This document shows, one piece after another, positions 26,327 through 36,613 of a stretch of 43,045 nt of DNA. Source of the DNA: Pseudomonadota bacterium. Lineage in GTDB: Bacteria; Pseudomonadota; Gammaproteobacteria; Burkholderiales; SG8-39. Location of the stretch: NCBI GenBank assembly GCA_018241645.1, contig JAFEDL010000082.1, forward strand, positions 1 through 43,045, given 5' to 3'. Position numbers and translations under genes: made by a program. Each line of letters begins with the position of its first letter. Within the stretch, counting starts at the first letter, position 1. The notes under the pieces are model-generated. The model had not been told where the DNA came from. It worked only from the letters and a program-made list of their open reading frames with translations, and did no database searches.

Positions 26327-27244
26327 ATGACTCCCGTCAAACTCTACGTTTACGCCCTGCCGGTCATATTCCTGCTGATCGCAGCCGAGGCCGCCTTTTA
26401 CCGCACCGTCCTGCGCAAGGACTACGGCTGGATGGTCACGCTCTCCAACGTGGCCGTCGCCATGGGGCGCCTCGCCACCGACGCCCTGTTCGCCGCCATC
26501 GTCGCGGCCGCATACGTGGCCGCCTACCACGTGCGCCTGGCCGACATCCCCATGGACCGCTGGGAGAGCTGGGTGGCGCTGTTCTTCGCGGTGGAGTTCG
26601 CCTACTACTGGCTGCACCGGATGAGCCACGAAATCCGCTGGATGTGGGCGCAGCACAGCGTGCACCACTCCGCCCGCCAGATCACGCTCTCCGTCTCCTA
26701 CCGGCTCGGCTGGACCAACATCGTCGCCGGGCCGTGGCTGTTCCTGATCCCGGTGTGCTGGGTCGGCTTCGACCCGCTGGCCGTGGCGCTGATGTACGCC
26801 GCCAACCTCCTCTACCAGTTCCTGCTGCATACCGAGGCGGTCCCCAAGCTCGGCGTCCTCGAGCGGATCCTGAACACGCCTTCGCACCACCGCGTCCACC
26901 ACGCCGTGAACCCGCAGTACCTGGACCGCAACTACGGCGGCGTGCTGATCGTCTGGGACAAGATGTTCGGCACCTTCGCGGCCGAGGAGGACGACACGCC
27001 GCGCGAATACGGGCTGGTGCACCAGATCGACACGCTCAACCCGCTGAAGATCGCGTTTGCCGAGTGGCGGGCCCTGTTCCGCGACCTGCGCTCGGCGCGT
27101 TCGCTGCGCGAGGCGGCGGGGTACGCGTTCGGCAGGCCCGGCTGGTCCCCCGACGGGGACGGGAATACTTCCGCGGCGATCCGGCGGCGCGCGGCGCAGG
27201 CGCGCACCTCCCCGGTAGCCGCGCCGGGCGCTCTAAACAGCTGA
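26327..27244 (+). CDS. Sterol desaturase / fatty acid hydroxylase superfamily membrane protein
   Basis: 305 residues with membrane segments near 5-24, 38-68, 82-96 and 130-165. The diiron histidine clusters are intact: H-x3-H at His97/His101 (WLHRMSHE), H-x2-HH at His110/113/114 (AQHSVHHS), His168, and HHxxHH at 187-192 in SHHRVHH. A GGVLIVWDKMFGTF tail is typical. Members use O2 and two iron atoms to hydroxylate or desaturate lipids, fatty acids or sterols at the inner membrane. The gene starts 63 bases from the divergent HDO gene. Its last 12 bases overlap the end of the rpfC-like gene on the other strand, so convergent read-through could influence rpfC. Substrate unknown. Confidence 0.9.
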   Translation: MTPVKLYVYALPVIFLLIAAEAAFYRTVLRKDYGWMVTLSNVAVAMGRLATDALFAAIVAAAYVAAYHVRLADIPMDRWESWVALFFAVEFAYYWLHRMSHEIRWMWAQHSVHHSARQITLSVSYRLGWTNIVAGPWLFLIPVCWVGFDPLAVALMYAANLLYQFLLHTEAVPKLGVLERILNTPSHHRVHHAVNPQYLDRNYGGVLIVWDKMFGTFAAEEDDTPREYGLVHQIDTLNPLKIAFAEWRALFRDLRSARSLREAAGYAFGRPGWSPDGDGNTSAAIRRRAAQARTSPVAAPGALNS

Positions 27245-29761
27245 CCGGCGCTGGTCCTGCAGGTGGCGCTCCAGCGCCCCGCGCGCCGCGGTGAGTTCCT
27301 GCTCGAGCGACTTGACCAGCTGGGGCGACTGCAGGCGCAGCTCCGAATCCGACAGCTTGCCCTGGTCGTTGCAGATGCGGGTGAGCCGCTCCGCGCCCAT
27401 GCTGGCCGCCGAGCCCTTCATGGCGTGCAGGTAGTTGCGGAATTCGACAAAGTTGCGCGCGGCCACCGAGGACTGGACCTTCTGCATCAGCACCTCGTTG
27501 TCCTCGACGAAGACGTTGATCAGCCGCTCCAGGAACCCGGCCGAGCCGAGCGCCTCGAGCTGCGCGAGCGTCTCGGGGTTGACGACCTGCATCTGCGCGA
27601 AAGGCGTCGCCGCGGGCGCGCCCTGCGGCGCGTAGTTGCGCTCGCCCGCCGCGGCCGGCGCACCCACCCCGCTCGCGACGAGTTCCTGGATGCCCTCGAG
27701 CAGCCGCATCGCCTCGATCGGCTTGGGCAGGAACGCGTCCGCGCCGGCCTCCAGGCATTCGTTGCGCGCGTCCTGGGTCACGTCCGCCGACAGCACGATG
27801 ACCGGGATGCGTTCCAGCCCGCGCCCCATCAGGCGGATCATCTGCAGCGCCTCGACGCCGCCCATGCGCGTCATGTTGCGGTCGAGCAGCACGATGTCGT
27901 AGTGCGCCTTCTCCAGCGCCTCCAGCACCTCGTCGCCGTCTGAAACCAGCGTCACCGTGTGCCCGCCCCGCTCGAGGATCTTGCCGATCACCTCGCGGTT
28001 GGTCGGGTTGTCGTCGGCCGCGAGCACGCTGCACTTGCGCCCCCCGGCGCCGCGGCGCGCGTAGTCCTCCAGCCGGACGACGCCTTCGCGCACCTCGTCC
28101 CCGGCCGCGACCGAGTGGAGCACGTTGAACAGCTGGCGCTTGTCGAACGGCAGCTCGAGCACCGCGGCATAGCCCGCCGACAGCGCGGCGAAGCGCTGCA
28201 CCTGGTTTTCGCGCGGGACGGCGAGGATCGCGGGCGGCGCGGGATTTGGCACGGCGCGCGCGTAGCGCTGCGCGAGCTGCGCACCGGCCGTGCCGCTCGC
28301 GCCGTAGATGAGCGCGCTGTGATACGGCTTGGCCAGGCTGATTTCGGCGGCGAGGCGCTCCGCGCCCTCCTCGATGCCGGCCACCGCGACCGGCGCGGCG
28401 CCCCAGGAGGCGAGCGCCTCGGACAGGGGGCCGAGTTCCGCCGCGGGAAAGCCCACGAGGAGCACGCGCGCGTCCGCCAGCTCGCCGCTGCCGGTCTCCG
28501 CCTTTTCCGGCTGCTTGTCGAGCGCGACCTCGAACCAGAAGGTGCTCCCCAGGCCCACCGCGCTCTCCACCCCGATGCGCCCGCCCATCAGCTCGACGAG
28601 CTGGCGGGCGATGGTCGTGCCCAGGCCCGTGCCGCCGAACCGGCGCGTGGTCGACTGGTCGGCCTGCGCAAAGCTCTCGAAGATGCGCTTCTGCGCCTCA
28701 GGCGCGATGCCGATGCCGGTGTCGCGGATCGAGAACTTCAGGCGCACCGCCGGGCCCTCCTCGCCCTCGGCCGAAACGTGCAGCGTCACGCTGCCCTTCT
28801 CGGTGAACTTGACCGCGTTGCTGGCGAGGTTGATGAGGATCTGCCGCAGGTGGTGCGGGTCGCCCAGCAGCGCCGGCGGCACCTCGGGCATGATCGAGAC
28901 CACGAACTGGACGCCCTTGGCCGAGGCCTGCGCCGCGACGATCCGCGACGTGCTGTTCACCAGCGCGTGCAGGTCGAACGGGGTGCGCTCCAGCGTGAGC
29001 TTGCCGGCCTCGATCTTGGAGAAGTCGAGCACCTCCTCGACCAGCCCGAGCATCATCTGCGAAGAGCTGCGCAGCGTCTGCAGCATGTCCGCCTGCTCGC
29101 GCGAGAGCTGCGTGTCGCGCAGCAGGTCCGCCATGCCGATGATCGCGTTCAGCGGGGTGCGCATCTCGTGGCTCACGACCGAGATGAAGCGGCGCTTGGC
29201 CTGGTTGGCCGCCTCGGCGCGGGACAGCGCGTCGAACATGCGGTTGACCAGCGACAGCACGTACAGGCTCAGCACCAGCAGGCCGAGCAGCAGGCCGGCG
29301 CCCTCGTCCAGGTGGGCGCGCCAGTAAGGGCTGGTGGCGAGCACCGTCGAGAATCCCGCCACGCTCAGGCCCAGCGACAGCAGCAGGTAGCGCGGGCCGA
29401 ACCGGAAGCCGTTGGCGAGCGTCACCCACACGTACACGAGGTAGAGCGCGAGCGCCCGCTCCTCGAAATACCACATCGTCCAGGTGACCGTGCCGAAGTC
29501 CGCCACCAGCGTGATGAACCGGCGCAGGTGCGACACGGAACTGGACAGCAGCGTCCAGGCGAGGATCCCCGCCGACACGGCGAAGTACGAGAAGAACACC
29601 TTCACCTCGGGCGACAGCGCCCCGCCTTCCTCGAAGTCGAGGCCCTTGAGCATGTACAGGCCGAGCACCATCGCGAGCACGATGCGCACCAGCGCCTGCT
29701 CGTGTTCGGTGTCGGGGCGCGCCGCGAGCCGGGTGCGCAGCGCCTTGATGAATTCCGGCAT
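27233..29761 (-). CDS. rpfC: RpfC-like hybrid sensor histidine kinase (with extra receiver-like domain)
   Basis: 842 residues from ATG 29761, five bases after the rpfG stop. The N-terminus ALRTRLAARPDTEHEQALVRI resembles the DSF-sensing end of RpfC, followed by about five membrane helices to residue 173. HisKA has His198 in SVVSHEMRTPLNAI; as I recall, Xanthomonas RpfC also uses His198. HATPase motifs are N-box NLASNAVKFT, DTGIG (347-351) and GGTGLG. Residues 430-555 look like a degenerate receiver without a clear phospho-Asp. A true receiver has Asp627 in VLLDRNM and Lys680. The C-terminal Hpt domain has His779 in LHAMKGSAASMG. The extra domain makes it about 115 residues longer than Xanthomonas RpfC. 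It should sense the rpfF product and pass phosphate to RpfG. Confidence 0.87.
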   Translation of the reverse strand: MPEFIKALRTRLAARPDTEHEQALVRIVLAMVLGLYMLKGLDFEEGGALSPEVKVFFSYFAVSAGILAWTLLSSSVSHLRRFITLVADFGTVTWTMWYFEERALALYLVYVWVTLANGFRFGPRYLLLSLGLSVAGFSTVLATSPYWRAHLDEGAGLLLGLLVLSLYVLSLVNRMFDALSRAEAANQAKRRFISVVSHEMRTPLNAIIGMADLLRDTQLSREQADMLQTLRSSSQMMLGLVEEVLDFSKIEAGKLTLERTPFDLHALVNSTSRIVAAQASAKGVQFVVSIMPEVPPALLGDPHHLRQILINLASNAVKFTEKGSVTLHVSAEGEEGPAVRLKFSIRDTGIGIAPEAQKRIFESFAQADQSTTRRFGGTGLGTTIARQLVELMGGRIGVESAVGLGSTFWFEVALDKQPEKAETGSGELADARVLLVGFPAAELGPLSEALASWGAAPVAVAGIEEGAERLAAEISLAKPYHSALIYGASGTAGAQLAQRYARAVPNPAPPAILAVPRENQVQRFAALSAGYAAVLELPFDKRQLFNVLHSVAAGDEVREGVVRLEDYARRGAGGRKCSVLAADDNPTNREVIGKILERGGHTVTLVSDGDEVLEALEKAHYDIVLLDRNMTRMGGVEALQMIRLMGRGLERIPVIVLSADVTQDARNECLEAGADAFLPKPIEAMRLLEGIQELVASGVGAPAAAGERNYAPQGAPAATPFAQMQVVNPETLAQLEALGSAGFLERLINVFVEDNEVLMQKVQSSVAARNFVEFRNYLHAMKGSAASMGAERLTRICNDQGKLSDSELRLQSPQLVKSLEQELTAARGALERHLQDQRRSAV

Positions 29762-29766
29762 GGGGC

Positions 29767-30867
29767 TCAGGGCACCGCGTCCTGGGCGGCGACCTGGTCG
29801 CCGAGTTCCTGCTGGATGCGCGCGACCTCGTTGGCCACGCCGAGGAAGGCGTCGACCATGTGCGGGTCGAAGTGCCGCCCGCGCTGGGCGCGCAGGTACT
29901 CGAAGGCCTCCTCCACCGGCCAGGCCTTCTTGTAGGGCCGCACCGCGGTCAGCGCATCGTAGACGTCGGCGACAGCGACCACGCGCGCGCAGAGCGGGAT
30001 GTGGTCCCCGACCAGGCCGTTCGGGTAACCCGAGCCGTCGTACTTCTCGTGGTGGCCGAGCGCGATCAGCGCGCCCATGCGCACGTACTTGGAGGCGCTG
30101 CCCTTGAGGATCTCGTGGCCGATCACCGGGTGGCGGCGCATGATCTTGAGCTCGGACTCGTCCAGCCGGCCGGGTTTCAGCAGGATCCCGTCGGGGATCC
30201 CGATCTTGCCGATGTCGTGCAGCGGCGCGGCAAGCTCGACCGTCTCGGCCTCCTCGTGCGACAGCCCGATCGTGTCGGCGATCAGCCGGGAGTACCGCGC
30301 CATGCGGATCAGGTGGTTGCCGGTCTCCTCGTCGCGGAATTCGCCCGCCCGCGCGAGGCGCAGCAGCGTCTCCTTTTCGCGCTCGCGGATTTCCTGGGTG
30401 GCGTCCTCGACCATTCCCTCCAGCAGGCGCTTCCGGTCCTCCAGCGCCAGCTGCTGGCGGCGCAGCGTGATCAGGTTCCTGCAGCGCGCAAGGCACTCGC
30501 GCGCGTCGATCGGCTTGATCAGGAAGTCGGTGATGCCCGCGTCGAGCGCCGCGTAGCGGATCTTGCGGTCGTCGTGCACGGTCACCATGACCATGGGCAC
30601 GTGCTCGTAGCCGGGCAGCGCGCGCAGGCGCTTCACGAACTCGATCCCGTCCATGTCGGGCATCGAATAGTCGACCAGCACCAGGTCGGCCACGTGCTTG
30701 GTCGCCCACACGACGGCGTCCACGGGCCGGGCGAACGGCTGCACCACGACGCGGTCGTCCAGCCCGCGCACCACCTGCTCCAGGATGGCGCGGCCCGTCG
30801 ACTGGTCGTCAACTACTACGATGGTGTTCTTCATCGCCGGCAGAATGTGGACTTGGGCGGTGCCCAT
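29767..30867 (-). CDS. rpfG: RpfG-like response regulator: receiver plus HD-GYP c-di-GMP phosphodiesterase
   Basis: 366 residues from ATG 30867, preferred because GAGGGGGG lies about nine bases upstream; ATG 30834 is an alternative giving MKNTIVVVDDQ. The receiver has an acidic pocket VVVDDQ, phospho-acceptor Asp66 in LVDYSMPDMDG and the conserved Lys in FLIKPID. A helical linker (about 135-170) leads to the HD-GYP domain: PLHDIGKIGIPD (His217, Asp218), HHEKYDGSGYP with the intact G-Y-P at 280-282, and DVYDALTAVRPYK. HD-GYP proteins of this type hydrolyse c-di-GMP. In Xanthomonas RpfG takes the signal from RpfC. Here it is first in a two-gene unit with the kinase, and an inverted repeat lies upstream (30895-30928). 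Confidence 0.9.
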   Translation of the reverse strand: MGTAQVHILPAMKNTIVVVDDQSTGRAILEQVVRGLDDRVVVQPFARPVDAVVWATKHVADLVLVDYSMPDMDGIEFVKRLRALPGYEHVPMVMVTVHDDRKIRYAALDAGITDFLIKPIDARECLARCRNLITLRRQQLALEDRKRLLEGMVEDATQEIREREKETLLRLARAGEFRDEETGNHLIRMARYSRLIADTIGLSHEEAETVELAAPLHDIGKIGIPDGILLKPGRLDESELKIMRRHPVIGHEILKGSASKYVRMGALIALGHHEKYDGSGYPNGLVGDHIPLCARVVAVADVYDALTAVRPYKKAWPVEEAFEYLRAQRGRHFDPHMVDAFLGVANEVARIQQELGDQVAAQDAVP

Positions 30868-30894
30868 GTGTGACTACCCCCCCTCGAGGACCGG

Positions 30895-30928
30895 GCTAGA
30901 CTACCCGCAGGCTGCGGATATGTCTAGC
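30895..30928. repeat. Nested inverted repeat upstream of rpfG
   Basis: Outer arms GCTAGAC (30895-30901) and GTCTAGC (30922-30928), inner arms CCGCAG and CTGCGG around one base. It lies 28 bases upstream of the rpfG start codon, between it and tRNA-Leu. It could be an operator for the rpfGC unit or a transcript hairpin. No T-run follows, so a terminator is less likely. Seen directly; function inferred. Confidence 0.55.
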
Positions 30929-31008
30929 AAGTGGTTGCCAAAGCAGGATATTTTCCCCTCCCCCGGTTTACGGCCGGCCGGCCGCGAACTTGATCCCCGG
31001 GAAACGGG

Positions 31009-31094
31009 TGGTGCCGGAAAAGGGACTCGAACCCTTACGATGATTAGTCGGCGGATTTTGAGTCCGCTGCGTCTACCAATTCCGCCATTCCGGC
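31009..31094 (-). tRNA. tRNA-Leu (anticodon CAA)
   Basis: On the minus strand the gene runs GCCGGAA ... TTCCGGC plus A and an encoded CCA. The anticodon stem GCGGA/TCCGC closes a seven-base loop CTCAAAA, giving anticodon CAA, which reads UUG. A long variable arm, as in class II tRNAs, and a T-arm GGGTTCGAGTCCC are present. The encoded CCA is 31009-31011. It stands alone between rpfG and queA. Confidence 0.95.
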
Positions 31095-31170
31095 AGTGCG
31101 GGCGGCGCGGATTATCGCATGCATGCCCTGCCTTGCGGCCGCGCGCCGGGGCGCGCGCGCATCTCATCTA

Positions 31171-31176
31171 TATAAT
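31171..31176 (+). promoter_or_regulatory. Consensus -10 box of queA
   Basis: A perfect TATAAT ends eight bases before ATG 31185, so transcription should begin at about 31183, within a base or two of the start codon. There is no Shine-Dalgarno between. This predicts a leaderless queA transcript. No convincing -35. Confidence 0.6.
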
Positions 31177-31184
31177 GCGCACCC

Positions 31185-33333
<2,149 letters not shown>

Positions 33334-33345
33334 ACCCACGCAAGC

Positions 33346-33354
33346 TGTTATAAT
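33346..33354 (+). promoter_or_regulatory. Extended -10 promoter of yajC-secD-secF
   Basis: TGTTATAAT is an exact extended -10 (TGn TATAAT), 50 bases upstream of the yajC GTG and just after the tgt stop. No strong -35 is seen, which extended -10 promoters tolerate. The predicted leader is about 44 bases, with an AGGAG ribosome site. Confidence 0.6.
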
Positions 33355-33404
33355 TTCGCGCTTTTTGCCCAATTCACGCTTAATCCGAATCCCAGGAGTT
33401 TCCC

Positions 33405-33734
33405 GTGCTGATTTCTTCCGCATACGCCCAGGCGGGCCCCGCCGGGGGCGGCGACGCCGGTTTGATGGGCCTGCTGCCGATCGTGCTGATGTTCGTGGTC
33501 CTGTATTTCCTGATGATCCGCCCGCAGATGAAGCGCGCCAAGGAAGCCAAGGCCATGGTGGAGGCCCTGCAGAAGGGCGACGAGGTCATCACGGCGGGCG
33601 GCATGCTCGGCCGGATCAGCAAGATCAGCGAGGCCTACATCACCCTCGAGATCGCCCCGGGCACGGAAATCAGCGTGCAGAAGGCCGCAGTGCAGACCCT
33701 GCTCCCCAAGGGCACGCTCAAGACGCTCCAGTAG
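33405..33734 (+). CDS. yajC: Preprotein translocase subunit YajC
   Basis: 109 residues from GTG 33405, with AGGAG about seven bases upstream. The protein is a single-span inner-membrane subunit that associates with SecDF. The short N-terminal region MLISSAYAQAGPAGGGDAG is followed by one strongly hydrophobic helix (LLPIVLMFVVLYFLMI) and the family motif RPQMKRAKEAKAMVEAL. Next come KGDEVITAGGMLGRISKI and a C-terminal beta-rich cytoplasmic domain. Size matches E. coli YajC (110). It opens the yajC-secD-secF operon, with 21 bases to secD. Confidence 0.96.
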   Translation: MLISSAYAQAGPAGGGDAGLMGLLPIVLMFVVLYFLMIRPQMKRAKEAKAMVEALQKGDEVITAGGMLGRISKISEAYITLEIAPGTEISVQKAAVQTLLPKGTLKTLQ

Positions 33735-33755
33735 CACCCAAGGGGTAGAAGAACC

Positions 33756-35615
33756 GTGAACCGATATCCCGCCTGGAAGTACGCCCTCATCGCGCTCGCC
33801 GTGGTGCTGGGGTTCCTCTACACGCTGCCCAACTTCTACGGCGAGTCGCCGGCCGTGCAGGTGTCCAGCGGCAGGGCCACCGTCAAGGTCGAGGCCTCGA
33901 CGCTCGCCCGCGTAGAAGAGGCGCTGAAGAAGGCCAACGTCGCCTATACGGCCGCGCTCCTCGACGCGAACAGCGTCCGGGTGCGCTTCGCCGACACAGA
34001 CACCCAGCTGAAGGCCAAGGACCTCGTCAACCAGGCGCTCAACCCGGACCCGGCCAACCCGACCTTCGTGGTCGCGCTGAACCTGCTGTCCTCGTCGCCC
34101 AACTGGCTCACCGCGATCCACGCCCTGCCCATGTACCTGGGCCTCGACCTGCGCGGCGGGGTGCACTTCCTTCTGCAGGTCGACATGCAGGCCGCGCTGA
34201 CCAAGCGCCTGGACAGCCTGGCCGGCGACGCGCGCAGCCAGATGCGCGAGAAGAACATCCGGCACTCGGGCATCGCGCGCGAAGGCCAGAGCGTGCGCGT
34301 GCGCTTTCGCGACGCCGAGACGCGCGAGAAGGCCAAGCGCCTGATCGGCGACAGCATCTCCGACCTGGTGCTCACCGAGTCGCAGGACGGCGAGGAGTTC
34401 CGCCTGGTCGGCACGCTGAAGCAGGAGGCGGTGAAGCGCACCCAGGACTACGCCCTCAAGCAGAACATCACCACGCTGCACAACCGGATCAACGAGCTGG
34501 GCGTCGCGGAACCCGTGATCCAGCAGCAGGGCGCCGACCGGATCGTGGTGCAGCTGCCCGGCGTGCAGGACACCGCCAAGGCCAAGGACATCCTCGGCCG
34601 CACCGCCAGCCTCGAGATCCGCATGGTGGACGAGGAGAAGATGAACCCCGAGACGCTCGCCGCCGCCGCCAAGGGCGAGGTGCCGTTCGGGGACGAGTAC
34701 TACGTCGAGCGCAACGGCGCGCCGCTGCTGGTGAAGAAGGCGGTGGTGCTGACCGGCGACCGGCTGACGGACGCCCAGCCCGGCTTCGACAACCAGACCC
34801 AGGAGCCCGCGGTGCACCTGACGCTGGACGGCACCGGCGCGCGCATCTTCAGGGATGTCACGCGGGAAAGCATAGGCAAGCGCATGGCCATCCTGCTCAT
34901 CGAGAAGGGCAAGGGCGAGGTCGTCACCGCCCCCGTGATCCGCTCCGAGATCGGCGGCGGCCGCGTGCAGATCTCGGGCCGCATGAGCACCGTGGAGGCG
35001 AACGACACCGCGCTGCTGCTGCGCGCCGGGTCGCTGGCCGCGCCGATGGAGATCATCGAGGAGCGCACCGTCGGGCCGAGCCTGGGCAAGGACAACATCG
35101 AGAAGGGCTTCAGCTCCACCAAGTGGGGGTTCCTCGCCATCGTCGCGTTCATGTCCGCGTACTACGTGCTGTTCGGCCTGATCTCCTCCGCCGCGCTGGG
35201 CGTGAACCTGATGTTCCTGGTCGCGCTGCTGTCGCTGCTGCAGGCAACGCTGACATTGCCGGGCATCGCCGCGATCGCGCTGACCCTGGGCATGGCGATC
35301 GACTCGAACGTGCTGATCAACGAGCGCATCCGCGAGGAAGTGCGCGGCGGCGCCACGCCGCAGGCGGCGATAACCGCCGGCTACGAGCGCGCGTTCGGCA
35401 CCATCCTCGACTCCAACATCACGACCCTGATCGCGGGACTCGCGCTGCTGATCTTCGGCTCCGGCGCGGTCCGCGGGTTTGCCGTGGTCCACTGCCTGGG
35501 CATCCTCACCTCGATCTTCTCGTCCGTGATGGTGTCGCGCGCGATCGTCAACCTGATCTACGGTCACCGGCGGCGGGTGCAGCACCTGTCCATCGGCGAC
35601 ACCGGCTGGAAGTAA
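33756..35615 (+). CDS. secD: Protein translocase subunit SecD
   Basis: 619 residues from GTG 33756, with AAGGGG upstream. SecD with SecF uses the proton gradient to pull proteins across the inner membrane on the periplasmic side. The first membrane helix is YALIALAVVLGFLYTLPNFY. LGLDLRGGVHFLLQVDM (about 127-143) is the SecD signature, and a large periplasmic domain follows. The membrane domain begins near residue 450 (FLAIVAFMSAYYVLFGLI) with TLGMAIDSNVLINERIREE, the conserved D-x-N region of the RND-like core, and FGSGAVRGFAVVHCLGIL. E. coli SecD is 615. Complete and unremarkable; secF follows after six bases. Confidence 0.98.
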   Translation: MNRYPAWKYALIALAVVLGFLYTLPNFYGESPAVQVSSGRATVKVEASTLARVEEALKKANVAYTAALLDANSVRVRFADTDTQLKAKDLVNQALNPDPANPTFVVALNLLSSSPNWLTAIHALPMYLGLDLRGGVHFLLQVDMQAALTKRLDSLAGDARSQMREKNIRHSGIAREGQSVRVRFRDAETREKAKRLIGDSISDLVLTESQDGEEFRLVGTLKQEAVKRTQDYALKQNITTLHNRINELGVAEPVIQQQGADRIVVQLPGVQDTAKAKDILGRTASLEIRMVDEEKMNPETLAAAAKGEVPFGDEYYVERNGAPLLVKKAVVLTGDRLTDAQPGFDNQTQEPAVHLTLDGTGARIFRDVTRESIGKRMAILLIEKGKGEVVTAPVIRSEIGGGRVQISGRMSTVEANDTALLLRAGSLAAPMEIIEERTVGPSLGKDNIEKGFSSTKWGFLAIVAFMSAYYVLFGLISSAALGVNLMFLVALLSLLQATLTLPGIAAIALTLGMAIDSNVLINERIREEVRGGATPQAAITAGYERAFGTILDSNITTLIAGLALLIFGSGAVRGFAVVHCLGILTSIFSSVMVSRAIVNLIYGHRRRVQHLSIGDTGWK

Positions 35616-35621
35616 GCGACC

Positions 35622-36563
35622 ATGGAATTCTTCAAGATCCGCCGCACCATCCCGTTCATGCGGCATGCGCTGGTGTTCAACATCGTCTCGCTGATCACCT
35701 TCATCCTCGCCGTGGTGTTCCTCGCGAGCAAGGGGCTGCATTTCTCCGTCGAGTTCACCGGCGGCACGGTCATGGAGATCAGCTACAAGGACACCGCCGA
35801 CGTGGACCGCATCCGCGGCGCGCTGGACAAGGCCGGCTTCAAGGACACCGCGGTGCAGAATTTCGGCTCCTCGCGCGACGTCATGATCCGCATGCCCATC
35901 GTGCAGGGCCAGTCGAGCGCCGACCTCTCGCAGAAGGTCATGGGCACGCTGCAGGCGGACAACAAGGACGCCGAACTGCGGCGCGTCGAGTTCGTCGGCC
36001 CCCAGGTCGGCAAGGAGCTGGCCGAGAACGGCGCGCTCGCGCTGCTGGTCGTATCGATCGGCATCGTGCTCTACCTCGCGCTGCGCTTCGAGTGGAAGTT
36101 CGGCCTCTCGGCGATCATCGCCAACCTGCACGACGTGGTGATCATCCTGGGCTTCTTCGCCCTCTTCCAGTGGGAATTCTCGCTGCCGGTGCTCGCCGCC
36201 GTACTGGCGGTGCTCGGCTACTCGGTCAACGAGTCGGTCGTCGTGTTCGACCGGGTGCGCGAGAACTTCCGCAAGATGCGCAAGGCCTCCACGCCCGACG
36301 TGATCGACGCCGCCATCACCGGCACCATCTCCCGGACCATCATCACCCACGGCAGCACGCAGATCATGGTCACAACGATGCTGATCTTCGGCGGCCCGGC
36401 GCTGCACTACTTCGCGCTGGCGCTCACCATCGGCATCTGCTTCGGCATCTATTCCTCGGTGCTGGTCGCGAGCCCGCTGCTCATGTGGCTGAAGGTGGAC
36501 CGCTCGCAGTTCGCCAAGGTGAAGAAGGACAAGCGGGAAGAGAACGACGGGGCGGTGGTTTAG
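35622..36563 (+). CDS. secF: Protein translocase subunit SecF
   Basis: 313 residues, close to E. coli SecF (323). The first helix (HALVFNIVSLITFILAVVFL) is followed by the periplasmic P1-like domain beginning HFSVEFTGGTVMEISYKD, a SecF hallmark. The membrane core has IVLYLALRFEWKFGLSAIIA, HDVVIILGFFALF, YSVNESVVVFDRVREN and GTISRTIITHGSTQIMV, the matching half of the SecD/SecF pair. It ends with a charged tail (KKDKREEND). An intrinsic terminator follows the stop within about 15 bases, marking the end of the operon. Confidence 0.98.
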   Translation: MEFFKIRRTIPFMRHALVFNIVSLITFILAVVFLASKGLHFSVEFTGGTVMEISYKDTADVDRIRGALDKAGFKDTAVQNFGSSRDVMIRMPIVQGQSSADLSQKVMGTLQADNKDAELRRVEFVGPQVGKELAENGALALLVVSIGIVLYLALRFEWKFGLSAIIANLHDVVIILGFFALFQWEFSLPVLAAVLAVLGYSVNESVVVFDRVRENFRKMRKASTPDVIDAAITGTISRTIITHGSTQIMVTTMLIFGGPALHYFALALTIGICFGIYSSVLVASPLLMWLKVDRSQFAKVKKDKREENDGAVV

Positions 36564-36578
36564 GCAGGTGCCCTGCCT

Positions 36579-36612
36579 CCCCGGAGTCCGATCCGGGGTT
36601 TGGCTTTCTTAT
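36579..36612 (+). terminator. Rho-independent terminator after secF
   Basis: Perfect seven-base GC stem, CCCCGGA (36579-36585) and TCCGGGG (36592-36598), loop GTCCGA, then a T-rich tail (TTTGGCTTTCTT). It lies 15 bases after the secF stop, where an operon end is expected. A smaller hairpin, AGGCAG/CTGCCT, sits just upstream. Confidence 0.8.
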
Positions 36613-36613
36613 A

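Noticed and set aside
33348-36407. 1019-codon open frame on the minus strand
   Set aside because: It is opposite yajC, secD and secF, which are unmistakable; the product is biased in His, Asp, Arg and Gly.
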